The notes: generated from the sequence alone by a model not told the origin. 64,000 nucleotides of DNA from Arcobacter sp. FWKO B (GCF_014844135.1 NZ_CP041403.1:2046001-2110000), one strand, 5' to 3'. Counted from the first letter of the stretch, positions 23,048 through 35,118 are shown. Made by a program: numbers and translations.

Positions 23048-23674
23048 ATGGCAAGATATAGAGGACCAGTAGAAAAAGTAGAAAGAAGATTAAACGCTGA
23101 TCTAGGCCTTAAAGGTGAAAGAAGATTAGCTGGTAAAAGTGCATTAGAAAAAAGACCATATGCTCCTGGACAACATGGACAAAGAAGAACAAAAATTTCT
23201 GAGTATGGTTTACAATTAAGAGAAAAGCAAAAAGCTAAGTATATTTATGGTATTTCTGAAAAACAATTTGCAAAATACTTCAAAGAAGCTGCAAGAAGAA
23301 CTGGTAACACAGGGGAAAACCTAATTATTATGCTTGAGCAAAGACTTGATAATGTAGTTTATAGAATGGGTTTTGCAACTACTAGAAGATTTGCAAGACA
23401 ACTTACAACTCATGGACATATCTTAGTAGATGGACAAAAAGTTGATATCCCTTCTTATGTAGTAAGACCAGGGCAAAAAGTTGAAATTAGAGAAAAATCT
23501 AAAAGTAATCCACAAGTTTTAAGAGCAATCGAACTTACAAATCAAACAGGTATGGTTGATTGGGTTGATGTTGAAAAAGAAAAACAATATGGTATATTCA
23601 CAAGATTACCACAAAGAGAAGAGGTTGTTATACCAGTTGAAGAGAGACTTGTAGTTGAGTTATATTCTAAGTAA
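23048..23674 (+). CDS. rpsD: ribosomal protein S4
   Basis: The 208-residue product has the S4 N-terminus ([19 protein letters not shown]), the central [20 protein letters not shown] block and the S4 RNA-binding domain [17 protein letters not shown]. It lacks the zinc cysteines of some S4 forms. S4 nucleates small-subunit assembly and represses its own operon in several bacteria, which makes it the first candidate ligand for the leader RNA at 22020. Confidence 0.97.
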   Translation: MARYRGPVEKVERRLNADLGLKGERRLAGKSALEKRPYAPGQHGQRRTKISEYGLQLREKQKAKYIYGISEKQFAKYFKEAARRTGNTGENLIIMLEQRLDNVVYRMGFATTRRFARQLTTHGHILVDGQKVDIPSYVVRPGQKVEIREKSKSNPQVLRAIELTNQTGMVDWVDVEKEKQYGIFTRLPQREEVVIPVEERLVVELYSK

Positions 23675-23687
23675 TAAGGACTAGAAT

Positions 23688-24689
23688 ATGAGAAAAATTA
23701 CAGATACACCGTTTTTACCAACTGATGTAGAGATTGAAAAAGTAAGTGATACAGTTTCTAAAATTATTGCGTACCCTTTTGAAAGTGGTTATGCAGTAAC
23801 TTTAGCTCATCCGTTAAGAAGAATTCTAATGAGTAGCTCAAAAGGTTTTTCACCAATAGCAGTAAGAATTGCTGGTGTTAAACATGAGTTTGACTCATTA
23901 AGAGGTATGCTTGAAGATGTTGCTGTATTTATTATCAATCTTAAAAATATTGGCTTTAAAGTTAGAGGCACAACAGAATCTCAAATTGAAGTAGAGTATT
24001 CTTTTGATGGTGCTAAAGAAATTAAAGCAATAGACTTAAATAACTCTTTTGTAGAAGTTGTAAATGAAGATGCTCATTTAGCTACAATCAATAGTGATTG
24101 TAATCTTTCATTTTCAATTATATTACAAAGAGGTATAGGATATGTTCCAAGTGAAGAGATCAGAGATTTAATTCCTGCTGATTATATTCCACTTGATGCA
24201 TTTTTCTCTCCTGTAAAAAAAGTTATTTACGATATAGAGAAAATGCTTGTAGAAGACAATCCAAACTATGAGAAAATAATATTTACTGTAGAAACTGATG
24301 GAGAAATTACACCTGTTGAAGCTTTTAAAGAAGCTGTATCTGTAATGTATTCTCAAATGTCAGTGTTTAATAAAGTATTTGATTTAAGTGATGTATCTTT
24401 AGCTGAAACAACTGAAGAACCTGCTGAAGTTAAGTCTTTAGTACAAAAAATAGAAGATTTGAATTTAAGTGCAAGAAGTTTTAATAGTTTAGATAGATCA
24501 GGCATCAAATACTTAGGTGAATTAGTATTAATGAGTGAAGCTGAAGTTAAAAATATTAAAAATCTTGGAAAAAAATCTTATGATGAGATTAGTGAAAAGC
24601 TTGAAAGTCTTGGATTTCCAGTAGATTATACTTTGCCTGAGAGCATTGCTTCAACTCTACGAAGAAAATTAGAGCAATTAAAAGCTTAA
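23688..24689 (+). CDS. rpoA: RNA polymerase alpha subunit
   Basis: The 333-residue product has the dimerisation domain (GYAVTLAHPLRRILMSSSKG region, about 35-55) and the C-terminal helix-hairpin-helix domain from about 255 (LNLSARSFNSLDRSGIKYLGEL, NLGKKSYDEISEKLESLG) that contacts UP elements and activators. Length and position between rpsD and rplQ are standard. Confidence 0.97.
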   Translation: MRKITDTPFLPTDVEIEKVSDTVSKIIAYPFESGYAVTLAHPLRRILMSSSKGFSPIAVRIAGVKHEFDSLRGMLEDVAVFIINLKNIGFKVRGTTESQIEVEYSFDGAKEIKAIDLNNSFVEVVNEDAHLATINSDCNLSFSIILQRGIGYVPSEEIRDLIPADYIPLDAFFSPVKKVIYDIEKMLVEDNPNYEKIIFTVETDGEITPVEAFKEAVSVMYSQMSVFNKVFDLSDVSLAETTEEPAEVKSLVQKIEDLNLSARSFNSLDRSGIKYLGELVLMSEAEVKNIKNLGKKSYDEISEKLESLGFPVDYTLPESIASTLRRKLEQLKA

Positions 24690-24725
24690 ATTTTTGAGCA
24701 TATGCCAATAAAATAAAGGACAAAC

Positions 24726-25076
24726 ATGAGACATAAGCATGGTTATAGAAAACTAAATCGTACATCTTCTCATAGAAGTGCGTTACTGAAAAACTTAGCG
24801 ATTTCTTTGATTCAACACGAGAAGATAGAAACTACATTACCAAAAGCAAAAGAGCTTAGAAGTTATGTAGAAAAACTTGTTACAAAAGCTAGAGTTGCTG
24901 ATTTTAATTCACATAGAGCAATTTTTGCAGTATTACAAGACAAAGAAGCTACAAAAAAATTAATTAATGAAGTAGCTCCTAAATATGTTGGAAGAAATGG
25001 TGGATATACATCTATCATTAAAACAAGAATTAGAAGAGGCGATGCTACACAAATGGCATTTATCTCTTTCGTATAA
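24726..25076 (+). CDS. rplQ: ribosomal protein L17
   Basis: The 116-residue product starts [20 protein letters not shown] and contains the family's [18 protein letters not shown] block, as all bacterial L17 proteins do. AAAGGACAAAC precedes the ATG. It is the last gene of the operon and is followed by a strong terminator. Confidence 0.97.
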   Translation: MRHKHGYRKLNRTSSHRSALLKNLAISLIQHEKIETTLPKAKELRSYVEKLVTKARVADFNSHRAIFAVLQDKEATKKLINEVAPKYVGRNGGYTSIIKTRIRRGDATQMAFISFV

Positions 25077-25097
25077 TTTTTTATAAATATATTTCAG

Positions 25098-25132
25098 AAG
25101 GGTTGGTATCTTATGATATCAACCCTTTTTTT
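25098..25132 (+). terminator. rho-independent terminator of the rpmJ-rplQ operon
   Basis: AAGGGTTGGTATC and GATATCAACCCTT form a stem of about 13 bp around a short loop, followed by seven T residues. Confidence 0.9.
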
Positions 25133-25169
25133 GTGTCTTAAAATTACTAATATTACATAAGGTAACCGC

Positions 25170-25901
25170 TTGAAAATAAATACAAACCAAATAAGTAATT
25201 ATGTCTACTGTGATAGTTCACTAGAAAATATGTTTATTGAATCTAAGTTTTTACCCAATCCATACAAAGACTATCCATTTATGATAATTAAAAATTTTTT
25301 ATCCTTATCTGAATGTAAAGAAATTGTTGATACTATTCAAAAAAGTTCTGATTATGAAAAAGCAATGGTTAAAACAAAACTATTAGATAGTGTTGTCGAT
25401 TCAACATTAAATCAAAAGATTAGAAAAACAAATATTTACTCATTGGATGAAAAATATGAACAAATGTATCAAAACTCTTTTATAAAACACCAAGAAGAAA
25501 TTGAAGATTTTTTTTGTGTTTCTTTAAATCTGGCTACCAAAACTCAAGTTTTAGAGTATACTAAAGGGTGTTTTTATATCAAACACAGTGATGATTCAAA
25601 TGAATTAATAGATACTGATAAAAATACAATTGGTTTTGATTTAGTTGTTCCTCAAAGAAAAATTACAACAGTATTATTTGTAACTACAAATGTTGATGAA
25701 GTTTGTGATGAGTATAGTTTTAGTGGTGGTGAACTTATTTTTAATTATCTTTTTGATGAGCATGGAAATAATATTATTATGAAACCTGAAGCTGGAGATA
25801 TGGTAGTATTTCCTAGTAATCCCTATTTTTCTCATGAAGTAAAAGTAGTCAAAGATGGCTATAGACTTACCATAGTACAGTGGCATAATGCACTTTTTTG
25901 A
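25170..25901 (+). CDS. 2-oxoglutarate/Fe(II)-dependent dioxygenase (prolyl 4-hydroxylase-like)
   Basis: The 243-residue product has the double-stranded beta-helix features of the P4Hc family: KHSDDS near residue 149 gives the iron-binding H-x-D, FSGGELIFN is the conserved strand, and SHEVKVVKDGYRLTIVQWH gives the distal His and the Arg that binds 2-oxoglutarate. Start is TTG with TAAGGTAAC upstream. Family members hydroxylate proline or other residues in proteins; the substrate is unknown. It follows the ribosomal operon after a terminator, so common regulation is not implied. Confidence 0.8.
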   Translation: MKINTNQISNYVYCDSSLENMFIESKFLPNPYKDYPFMIIKNFLSLSECKEIVDTIQKSSDYEKAMVKTKLLDSVVDSTLNQKIRKTNIYSLDEKYEQMYQNSFIKHQEEIEDFFCVSLNLATKTQVLEYTKGCFYIKHSDDSNELIDTDKNTIGFDLVVPQRKITTVLFVTTNVDEVCDEYSFSGGELIFNYLFDEHGNNIIMKPEAGDMVVFPSNPYFSHEVKVVKDGYRLTIVQWHNALF

Positions 25902-25947
25902 AAAAATTTATTATTATAATAAGCTCTAATTTTAAGCTCAAATTGGA

Positions 25948-25953
25948 TATAAT
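25948..25953 (+). promoter_or_regulatory. -10 element upstream of gatA
   Basis: TATAAT in GGATATAATACATC, 31 bases before the GTG at 25984; AGGAGTACTAGA supplies the ribosome binding site. Confidence 0.6.
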
Positions 25954-25983
25954 ACATCTTTATTAAGACTCAGGAGTACTAGA

Positions 25984-27348
25984 GTGATTACACTAAAAGA
26001 AGCATTGACACTATCTCAAGATGAACTTAAAAATCTAAAAAGTGAATTATCAAAAAAGATTAAAGATCAAAAACATATTGGTGCATATATTGAACAATTA
26101 ACAAATCAAGATATATTTACTAGAGGTAATGGGATACCTATAGCTATAAAAGATAATATAAATATAAAAAATTTTTCAATGACTTGTAGTAGTGAAATAC
26201 TTCAAGGTTATGTGGCGCCATATGATGCTACTATCATTGCTAATTTAGAAACTAATGGTTTTTCTCCATTTGGTATTACAAATATGGATGAGTTTGCTAT
26301 GGGTAGTTCTACTGAAAGTAGCTTTTATGGAAAAACATTAAATCCAATTAATAATGAAAGAGTTCCAGGTGGAAGTAGTGGTGGTAGTGCAGCAGCTGTT
26401 GCTTCTGGTCTTGCTGTTGCAGCAATAGGAACAGATACTGGGGGTAGTATAAGACAACCTGCTGCTTATTGTGGATGTGTAGGGATGAAACCAACTTATG
26501 GAAGAGTAAGTAGGTATGGAATTACTGCTTATAGTTCATCACTTGATCAAGCTGGTCCTATAACACAAAATGTTACAGATGCAGCTATTTTATATGATGC
26601 TATTGCAGGGTATGATCAATTAGATTCTACTAGTGCTAATATATCTTATGAAAAAGTAACTGCAAATCTTAATCCAAATAAAAAGCTCACTATTGCTGTT
26701 ATCCAAAATTTTATTGATGAAGCTAGTGATGATATAAAAAAAGAATTTGAAAGAACTATTAATGAACTAAAAAATGCTGGTCATACAATAGTATATGATA
26801 ATATGGTAGATACTAAAATGATAGTATCATCATATTATATAATAGCAACAGCAGAAGCTAGTGCAAACTTAGCAAGATTTGATGGTATTAGATATGGAAA
26901 TAGAAAAGGTGAAGCTGGGCTTAAAGATATCTATCTTAAGACTAAATCTCAAGGTTTTGGTGATGAAGTTCAAAGAAGAATTATGCTTGGTTCCTTTGTA
27001 CTAAGTAGTGGTTATTATGATGCTTATTATATAAAAGCTCAAAAAGTAAGACATCTAATAAAAGACAATTATGATAGAATATTACAAAATGCAGATTTGA
27101 TTCTTTCTCCAGTAGCACCAACAACTGCTCCAAAGTTTGGTGCATTTTCAACACCTCTTGAGATGTATTTAAGTGATATTTATACAATATCAGTAAATCT
27201 TGCAGGACTTCCAGCAATATCTTTACCAGTTGGAAAAGACAGTGAAGGTATGCCTATTGGATTACAATTAATTGGTAAAGCATTTGATGAACAAACACTT
27301 TTTGATGGTGCTTTAAGTTTAGAACAATCTGTTAATTACAAAGGATAA
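25984..27348 (+). CDS. gatA: Asp-tRNA(Asn)/Glu-tRNA(Gln) amidotransferase subunit A
   Basis: The 454-residue amidase-signature protein has the catalytic lysine in [10 protein letters not shown] (about 52-61) and the serine-rich [15 protein letters not shown] motif with the cis-Ser/Ser pair. It liberates ammonia from glutamine for GatB, converting mischarged tRNA. Campylobacterota need GatCAB for Gln-tRNA. GTG start with AGGAG upstream. gatB and gatC are not adjacent, as is common in the phylum. Confidence 0.96.
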   Translation: MITLKEALTLSQDELKNLKSELSKKIKDQKHIGAYIEQLTNQDIFTRGNGIPIAIKDNINIKNFSMTCSSEILQGYVAPYDATIIANLETNGFSPFGITNMDEFAMGSSTESSFYGKTLNPINNERVPGGSSGGSAAAVASGLAVAAIGTDTGGSIRQPAAYCGCVGMKPTYGRVSRYGITAYSSSLDQAGPITQNVTDAAILYDAIAGYDQLDSTSANISYEKVTANLNPNKKLTIAVIQNFIDEASDDIKKEFERTINELKNAGHTIVYDNMVDTKMIVSSYYIIATAEASANLARFDGIRYGNRKGEAGLKDIYLKTKSQGFGDEVQRRIMLGSFVLSSGYYDAYYIKAQKVRHLIKDNYDRILQNADLILSPVAPTTAPKFGAFSTPLEMYLSDIYTISVNLAGLPAISLPVGKDSEGMPIGLQLIGKAFDEQTLFDGALSLEQSVNYKG

Positions 27349-27352
27349 ATAA

Positions 27353-28796
<1,444 letters not shown>

Positions 28797-28798
<2 letters not shown>

Positions 28799-28894
28799 GG
28801 TACTGAGGTACTAAGTGACTGAGGTACTGAGTGACTATGAAGTTTAAGACTATTTTCTTCATGCCTCAGCACCTCAGTACCTAAGTAGCTCAGC
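28797..28894. repeat. hairpin with 8-base-phased arms
   Basis: The left arm (28797-28836) is five octamers: GAGGTACT twice, AAGTGACT, GAGGTACT, GAGTGACT. The right arm (28863-28894) is the octamers GCCTCAGC, ACCTCAGT, ACCTAAGT, AGCTCAGC, roughly complementary. The apex is a perfect ATGAAG/CTTCAT stem. It lies between guaB and metX and begins inside the guaB stop codon; it may act as a terminator. Confidence 0.8.
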
Positions 28895-28920
28895 AACTTT
28901 TTAAAAAGAGGCTGATAAGT

Positions 28921-30030
28921 TTGAAGATAGAGACAAAGAAAGCTAGATTTACCAATCCATTATATCTTGAAAGTGGGCGTATATTAGAGCCATATGAAAT
29001 AATGTATGAAACTTATGGTGAGTTAAATGAAGATAAAAGTAATGTTGTCTTAATTACTCATGCCTTAAGTGGTAACCACCATTGTGCAGGAAGATATGCA
29101 AATGAAGCAAAACCTGGCTGGTGGGATAACTTTATAGGACCAAATAAGCCAGTAGATACAAATAAATATTTTGTAATATGCACAAATAATCTTGGAAGTT
29201 GTTTTGGAAGTACTGGTCCTATGAGTCCAAATTACCCTAGTGATAAGCCATATAGATATAAATTCCCAGTTCTGACAATTAGCGATATTGTAAAAGCCCA
29301 AAAAATACTTCTTGATTCTTTGGGAATATATCATGTAAAAGCTATTATTGGTGGAAGTATGGGGGGTATGCAAGCACTTTGTTATGCTATTGAATACCCT
29401 AGATTTGCTGATATTATTATCCCTATGGCAACAACAGCCTATACTAGACCATGGGCAATAGCATTTAATAAAATAACAGTTGAAGCTATTAAAAATGATC
29501 CAGAATTTAAAAATGGCGAATATGAAGCTGAAGATATAAAAGCAAATGGGCTTGCTGGACTTGCTGTTGGAAGAATGGCTGGACATATATCTTATCTTTC
29601 TCCGATGTCAATGGAAGAAAAATTTGCTAGAAATTATGTACAAACTGATGGATTATATGAACTATTTGGTAGATTTGAAGTAGAAAGATATATGGAATAT
29701 AACGGATATAATTTTCCACATAAGTTTGATCCATTAAGTTATCTTTATATAGTAAAAACTATAAATATATTTGATGCAAGTAGAAACTATGATAGTTTAG
29801 AAGATGCATTTAGTAGAATAAAATCAAAACTTCATTTAATATCTTTTAGTGGTGATATGTTGTTTTTTCCATCTGAAATGGAAGAAATTTATAATATGAT
29901 GTGTAAATTAGGAAAAAGTGATATATGTACTTATAAGATGGTAGAGAGTGATTATGGACATGATGCATTTTTAGTTGAAGTTGATAAATTTGGTGATTAT
30001 ATCAAGGATTTATTAGAGAGTAAAGCGTGA
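28921..30030 (+). CDS. metX: homoserine O-acetyltransferase
   Basis: The 369-residue alpha/beta-hydrolase has ITHALSGNHH near 45-54, the nucleophile elbow GGSMGGMQ with Ser146, the SGDMLFFP segment carrying the catalytic Asp region, and DYGHDAFLVE with the catalytic His near the end. It acetylates homoserine in methionine synthesis; specificity for acetyl rather than succinyl donors cannot be read with certainty. Start is TTG at 28921, with AGAGG upstream. Confidence 0.93.
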   Translation: MKIETKKARFTNPLYLESGRILEPYEIMYETYGELNEDKSNVVLITHALSGNHHCAGRYANEAKPGWWDNFIGPNKPVDTNKYFVICTNNLGSCFGSTGPMSPNYPSDKPYRYKFPVLTISDIVKAQKILLDSLGIYHVKAIIGGSMGGMQALCYAIEYPRFADIIIPMATTAYTRPWAIAFNKITVEAIKNDPEFKNGEYEAEDIKANGLAGLAVGRMAGHISYLSPMSMEEKFARNYVQTDGLYELFGRFEVERYMEYNGYNFPHKFDPLSYLYIVKTINIFDASRNYDSLEDAFSRIKSKLHLISFSGDMLFFPSEMEEIYNMMCKLGKSDICTYKMVESDYGHDAFLVEVDKFGDYIKDLLESKA

Positions 30031-30042
30031 AAAGGAATTATA

Positions 30043-30243
30043 ATGGAAGAGAATAATATAGTATCGTTTGAGCAAAAGTTACAAAAGGCTCAAGAACTAT
30101 TAAAAGAGTTAAGTAATCCAGAAATTGCTTTAACAAAAAGTGTAGAAATTTATAAATTGGGCTTAAAAGAGTTAGAAGAAGCATCTCAAATGCTCGAAAG
30201 CGCAAAAGTGGAGTTTGAAGTATTAAATAAACCTGCAAACTGA
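30043..30243 (+). CDS. xseB: exodeoxyribonuclease VII small subunit
   Basis: The 66-residue product has the XseB pattern: SFEQKLQKAQELLKELSNPE, then EIYKLGLKELEEASQMLESAK, a two-helix coiled coil. It joins XseA to degrade single-stranded DNA. AAGGAATTATA precedes the ATG. The next gene begins 1 base after its stop. Confidence 0.9.
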   Translation: MEENNIVSFEQKLQKAQELLKELSNPEIALTKSVEIYKLGLKELEEASQMLESAKVEFEVLNKPAN

Positions 30244-30244
30244 T

Positions 30245-30889
30245 ATGAAAATAACTATCATAAAGAAAAAAATCAAAAATAGTTATATTAAAATACTGCC
30301 AACAGCAGAGGTACAAGTTAGTGTACCTAAGCATGCTTCACAATTTTATATCGATAATCTTATAGAATCAAAAAAAGAGTGGATTTACAAAAAAATAGAT
30401 TTTGTATCTAATAAAATTAATTATAACAAACCATTAAATTTAGTAGATGGTGATGAACTATATTACATGGGACAAAAATATAATTTACAAATTTTAAAAT
30501 CTTGCACCAATAGTGTTTATATTGATACAGAGTATATAATACTGACTACAAAAATTGATACTTTTGAATATAAAAAAAAATTAATTGATAAATTTTACTT
30601 AGAAAATGCAAAAATAATTTTGACAGAAATTTTAAATAATTATCAACAAATGGTAAAAAAAAATATAAATTGTGTTAAAATAAGAAAAATGAGTTCAAGG
30701 TGGGGTAGTTGTAACTACATTAAAAAAAATATTAATCTTAATAGTGAGCTTATCAAAAAGCCTTTGGGATTTATAGAATATGTTGTGTTACACGAGTTAG
30801 CTCATCTAACGCATCCAAATCATAGTCGAGATTTTTACAGTTATATAGAAGAATTTATGCCAGATTGGAAGATGAAATGCAAGTTATAA
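30245..30889 (+). CDS. YgjP/WLM-type zinc metallopeptidase-like protein
   Basis: The 214-residue product contains SRWGSC at 151-156, VVLHELAHLTHPNHSRDF around 181-197 with the zinc motif HELAH, and FMPDWK near the end, all marks of the YgjP (DUF45, M48-related) family. The cellular substrate is not established. It sits in a tight run xseB - this gene - ThiF-like, overlapping the next gene. Confidence 0.88.
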   Translation: MKITIIKKKIKNSYIKILPTAEVQVSVPKHASQFYIDNLIESKKEWIYKKIDFVSNKINYNKPLNLVDGDELYYMGQKYNLQILKSCTNSVYIDTEYIILTTKIDTFEYKKKLIDKFYLENAKIILTEILNNYQQMVKKNINCVKIRKMSSRWGSCNYIKKNINLNSELIKKPLGFIEYVVLHELAHLTHPNHSRDFYSYIEEFMPDWKMKCKL

Positions 30890-31575
30890 GTGAAGAATAT
30901 ACTAAATTTTTTCATAGACAAATAGAACTTTGGGGTGAAGAAACACAAGTAAGTTTGTTAGATAAAAAAATACTTATTATAGGAAGTGGTGGTTTAGGCT
31001 GTAGTTTGGGAATTGCTCTTGGAAGTAGCGGAATAGGTCAAATTGATTTGGTTGATTTTGATGAAGTGAGTTTACACAATATCCATAGACAAGTTGCCTT
31101 TAAAACTAATGATGTTGGTAAAAAAAAGTGTGAAGTATTAAAAGAGTTAATACTTTCAAGAAATCCATTTGTAACTGTAAATTCATATGACTGTGATTTA
31201 GACACTTTCATAACGAACCACTATTCACAATTAACAATCAACTATGATTTAATCATAGATGCAACAGACAATCTTCCAACTCGTGCAAAAATTGACAATT
31301 TTGCAAAGCGTATAAATATACCTTGGCTTTATGGCAGTGTAGAAGAGTTTCATGGACATATTTGTTTGTTTAATAAAGCTTCATTTGAAAGTGTATTTCA
31401 AGTAACAAACAGAAAACCAGCTGGAATAGCTGCTCCTATTGTTGTACAAATAGCTGCAACACAAGCAAATATTGCTTTACGATTTTTGGCAGGGCAAAGT
31501 GTATCAACAGATAAACTATATTATTGCTATTATGATAAAAATGGCGATTTTTCTCTTCAGAAATTTGGAGTTTAA
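30877..31575 (+). CDS. ThiF/MoeB/HesA-family adenylyltransferase
   Basis: I chose the ATG at 30877 (GGAAG just upstream) over a TTG at 30865; the gene overlaps the peptidase gene slightly. The about 232-residue product has the E1-like ATP site IIGSGGLGCSLG, the DFDEVSLHNIHRQ segment and DATDNLPTRAKIDNFA. E1-like enzymes adenylate the C-terminus of ubiquitin-like sulphur carriers such as ThiS or MoaD. It lacks the zinc-binding C-x2-C pairs of MoeB/ThiF. An extra loop (TNHYSQLTINYD) is encoded by a heptamer-phased repeat at 31214-31248. Confidence 0.85.
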   Translation: MQVISEEYTKFFHRQIELWGEETQVSLLDKKILIIGSGGLGCSLGIALGSSGIGQIDLVDFDEVSLHNIHRQVAFKTNDVGKKKCEVLKELILSRNPFVTVNSYDCDLDTFITNHYSQLTINYDLIIDATDNLPTRAKIDNFAKRINIPWLYGSVEEFHGHICLFNKASFESVFQVTNRKPAGIAAPIVVQIAATQANIALRFLAGQSVSTDKLYYCYYDKNGDFSLQKFGV

Positions 31576-31788
31576 ATGGTAAATAAAATAAAACTTTTAA
31601 TAGTTGGTTGTTTTATCTCTTTTAGTCTAAGTGGTTGTGTAGCAGAATTAATGCTTGCTGGAACTGCTGTTTCTGTAGCGTCAACTGCTCAAGAAGTTGA
31701 AGAAGAGCATAATAATAATTTCTTTAGTTATGTTGAGAGCAAGTGGACATCTTTAAAATCATATATAGAAAGAAAAACTAGCAACTAA
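31576..31788 (+). CDS. small lipoprotein, 70 aa
   Basis: The ATG follows the previous TAA without a gap. Residues 1-20 are a signal peptide ending in the lipobox LSGC with Cys21. The short mature part is Ala-rich and then charged. No family recognised; similar small lipoproteins are frequent in the phylum. Confidence 0.75.
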   Translation: MVNKIKLLIVGCFISFSLSGCVAELMLAGTAVSVASTAQEVEEEHNNNFFSYVESKWTSLKSYIERKTSN

Positions 31789-31818
31789 AAATTCACATAA
31801 TCTTAAGCCCTTTTTTGG

Positions 31819-31824
31819 TATAAT
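31819..31824 (+). promoter_or_regulatory. -10 element upstream of carB
   Basis: TATAAT preceded by CCCTTTTTTGG, 35 bases before the carB ATG; the T-rich upstream stretch is typical for the phylum. Confidence 0.65.
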
Positions 31825-31859
31825 CACTAAATTTGTATAAAAAAATGAAGGAATAATAT

Positions 31860-34800
31860 ATGCCAAAAAGAGAAGATATTAAGTCTATTTTGTTAATCGG
31901 TTCAGGTCCTATTATCATAGGTCAAGCGTGTGAGTTTGATTATAGTGGTACTCAAGCTACAAAAACTCTTAAAGAGCTTGGATATAGGGTAGTCTTAATA
32001 AACTCAAATCCAGCTACTATTATGACAGATCCAGAATTCGCTGATAAAACTTATATCGAACCAATTACAGAAGAAGTTGTTGCAAAAATTATAAAACAAG
32101 AAAATATTGATGCTATTTTACCTACAATGGGTGGGCAAACTGCACTTAATGTAGCAACATCAATGTATGATAAGGGTATGCTAGAAGGTGTAAAATTCCT
32201 TGGTGCAAATCCAGCTGCTATCAAAAAAGGTGAAGATAGACACCTATTTAATGAAGCTATGAAAAAAATAGGAATGGACTTACCAAAAAGTGCAAATGCT
32301 TACAATCTTGAAGAAGCTATAAAAGTAGCAAAGGAGTTTGGTTTTCCTTTGATAAGTAGAGCATCATTTACCCTTGCTGGTGGAGGAAGTGGAGTTGCTT
32401 ATAATATGGAAGAGTTCAAAGCTCTTGCACAAGCTGGACTTGAAGCATCACCTATTAATGAAATCGAGATTATGGAATCGATGCTTGGATGGAAAGAGTA
32501 TGAAATGGAAGTTATCAGAGACAAAAATGATAACTGTATTATAGTATGTTCTATAGAAAATCTTGATCCTATGGGTGTACACACAGGTGATAGTATTACA
32601 ATAGCACCTGCACTTACTTTGACAGATAAAGAATACCAACATATGAGAAATGCATCTTTTGCAATTTTGAGAGAAATTGGTGTGGATACTGGTGGAAGTA
32701 ATGTTCAGTTTTCAATTGATCCAAAAACTGGAAGAATGATAGTTATTGAGATGAACCCAAGGGTAAGTAGAAGTTCTGCTCTAGCATCTAAGGCTACAGG
32801 GTATCCTATAGCAAAAGTAGCAACATTACTTGCAGTTGGATTTACACTAGATGAGATTACAAATGATATTACAGGTACTGCTGCATCGTTTGAGCCAGTA
32901 ATTGATTATGTGGTTACTAAAATTCCTAGATTTACTTTTGAAAAATTCCCTAAAGCAAATAGCACTTTGACTACATCAATGAAATCTGTAGGTGAAGTTA
33001 TGGCTATGGGTAGAACTTTTAAAGAGTCTATTCAAAAAGCACTTTGTTCTCTTGAAACAGGACTTTGTGGTTTTGATGAAATTGGTGGTGATTTGGAATT
33101 TGTAAAAGCTGAGATTAGAAGACCAAATGAGGATAGAATAAGATATTTAATGCAAGGTATGAGGCTAGGACTTACAAATGAAGATATATTTGAACTTAGC
33201 AAAATAGACCCTTGGTTTATCTCTCAATTTAGAGGGATTTACAATCTTGAACTTGATGTTAAAAATGCAAAGAGTACTATATTAAAAGATGAAGCTAAAT
33301 TAAGAATTTTAAAATCAGCTGGTTTTAGTGATAAGATGTTATCAAAACTAATTGGATGTAGTGAAAATGATGTTTATAATGCTAGAAAATCACTAGGAAT
33401 AAATTTTGAGTATAATGAAGTAGATACTTGTGCGGCTGAATTTAAGGCATTGACTCCATATTTATATTCTACTACAAATGTTACACCATTGCCTCAAACT
33501 CCAAAAACAAAAACTAGACCAAAAGTTATGATACTTGGTGGTGGACCAAACAGAATAGGGCAAGGTATAGAGTTTGATTATTGTTGTGTTCATGCTTCAT
33601 TTGCACTTGCAGAGATGGATATAGAGACTATTATGTATAACTGTAACCCTGAAACTGTAAGTACAGATTATGATACAAGTGATATATTATATTTTGAACC
33701 AATAGACTTTGAACATGTAAGAAGTGTTATAGAAGTTGAGCAACCTGATGGTATCATAGTTCATTTTGGTGGACAAACTCCACTAAAACTTGCAAAAGGA
33801 CTTGATGCAATAGGTGCGAAGATAATAGGAACTCCAGCAAAAGTTATAGAACTTGCTGAAGATAGAAAACTTTTTTCTGCGTTTGTTGATAATTTGGGTC
33901 TTTTACAACCAGAAAATGGAACTGCTGTTAATAAAGAAGAAGCCATTGCTATAGCTACAAAAATTGGTTATCCTGTACTTGTAAGACCTTCATTTGTTCT
34001 TGGTGGTAGAGCTATGAGAATAGTATACAATGAAGATGAACTAAGTCAATATATGGATGAAGCAGTTTCAGTATCAAATGATTCACCAGTCCTTGTAGAT
34101 AAATTCCTTGATCGTGCAACAGAACTTGATGTTGATTGTATTAGTGATGGAAAAGAGGTTTATATAGGTGGTATAATGCAACATATTGAAGAAGCAGGAA
34201 TTCACTCAGGTGATAGTGCTTGTTCACTTCCTCCTATATCAATCCCAGCAGCACTTATAGAAGAACTTGAGACAAAAACAAAAGAGATTGCCCTTGGACT
34301 TGGAGTTGTTGGTTTGATGAATGTTCAATATGCAATACACAAAGGTAAAATTTATCTAATAGAGGTAAACCCAAGAGCAAGTAGAACAGTTCCTTTTGTA
34401 AGTAAAGCTACAGGTATGCCACTAGCAAAAGTTGCTACAAGAGTTATGTGGGGTGAGACATTAAGAGATGCACTAAAGGTTTATGATAAAGATATAGTAA
34501 AAGAAGAAAATAGTGTATTAAAACCAAAATTAAAATCTCATGTTGCTGTAAAAGAAGCTGTATTTCCTTTTAATAAGCTTAATGGAGCAGACTTATTACT
34601 TGGACCTGAAATGAAAAGTACAGGTGAAGTTATGGGTATTAGTAGTAGTTTTGGTATTGCATTTGCTAAATCTCAAAGTGCAGCTAAAAACTTCTTACCA
34701 GTAAAAGGTGGAAAAGTATTTATTTCTTTAGCAGATCTTGATAAAGAATTTGCTCCTGAGATAGCAAGAGGTCTAATAGAAGAGGGCTTTAGCATAGTGG

Positions 34801-35111
34801 CAACTGGTGGAACTTATAATACTTTAGTTAGCAATAATATAGAGTGTGAGCAAGTTTTAAAAGTAAGTGAAGGAAGACCAAATATTACTGATCATCTTAC
34901 AAATGGTGAGATAGTAATGGCTATAAACACAAGTGACAATAAAGCACTTACTAAGAATGATGGTATAGAGATAAGAAGAACTGTATTAAGAATGAATGTA
35001 CCATATTTTACAACTGTTGCAGGGGCTAAAGCAAGTGTTGAAGCTATAAAAGCTCTTAGAAGTAAAGATGGGATTAGTGTTAAATCTATTCAAGAGTTTT
35101 TGGCAGAATAA
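31860..35111 (+). CDS. carB: carbamoyl-phosphate synthase large subunit
   Basis: The 1083-residue product is full length. It has two ATP-grasp halves starting with [20 protein letters not shown] and [19 protein letters not shown] (about residues 10 and 555), the two EMNPR/EVNPR motifs, and a C-terminal methylglyoxal-synthase-like allosteric domain from about 940. It makes carbamoyl phosphate for pyrimidine and arginine synthesis. GAAGGAATAAT precedes the ATG. carA is elsewhere. Confidence 0.97.
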   Translation: MPKREDIKSILLIGSGPIIIGQACEFDYSGTQATKTLKELGYRVVLINSNPATIMTDPEFADKTYIEPITEEVVAKIIKQENIDAILPTMGGQTALNVATSMYDKGMLEGVKFLGANPAAIKKGEDRHLFNEAMKKIGMDLPKSANAYNLEEAIKVAKEFGFPLISRASFTLAGGGSGVAYNMEEFKALAQAGLEASPINEIEIMESMLGWKEYEMEVIRDKNDNCIIVCSIENLDPMGVHTGDSITIAPALTLTDKEYQHMRNASFAILREIGVDTGGSNVQFSIDPKTGRMIVIEMNPRVSRSSALASKATGYPIAKVATLLAVGFTLDEITNDITGTAASFEPVIDYVVTKIPRFTFEKFPKANSTLTTSMKSVGEVMAMGRTFKESIQKALCSLETGLCGFDEIGGDLEFVKAEIRRPNEDRIRYLMQGMRLGLTNEDIFELSKIDPWFISQFRGIYNLELDVKNAKSTILKDEAKLRILKSAGFSDKMLSKLIGCSENDVYNARKSLGINFEYNEVDTCAAEFKALTPYLYSTTNVTPLPQTPKTKTRPKVMILGGGPNRIGQGIEFDYCCVHASFALAEMDIETIMYNCNPETVSTDYDTSDILYFEPIDFEHVRSVIEVEQPDGIIVHFGGQTPLKLAKGLDAIGAKIIGTPAKVIELAEDRKLFSAFVDNLGLLQPENGTAVNKEEAIAIATKIGYPVLVRPSFVLGGRAMRIVYNEDELSQYMDEAVSVSNDSPVLVDKFLDRATELDVDCISDGKEVYIGGIMQHIEEAGIHSGDSACSLPPISIPAALIEELETKTKEIALGLGVVGLMNVQYAIHKGKIYLIEVNPRASRTVPFVSKATGMPLAKVATRVMWGETLRDALKVYDKDIVKEENSVLKPKLKSHVAVKEAVFPFNKLNGADLLLGPEMKSTGEVMGISSSFGIAFAKSQSAAKNFLPVKGGKVFISLADLDKEFAPEIARGLIEEGFSIVATGGTYNTLVSNNIECEQVLKVSEGRPNITDHLTNGEIVMAINTSDNKALTKNDGIEIRRTVLRMNVPYFTTVAGAKASVEAIKALRSKDGISVKSIQEFLAE

Positions 35112-35118
35112 TTAATTT

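Noticed and set aside
29065-29586. Minus-strand 173-residue frame inside metX
   Set aside because: It is a shadow frame: Ser/Ile/Cys-rich composition, no ribosome binding site, and metX is intact on the other strand.
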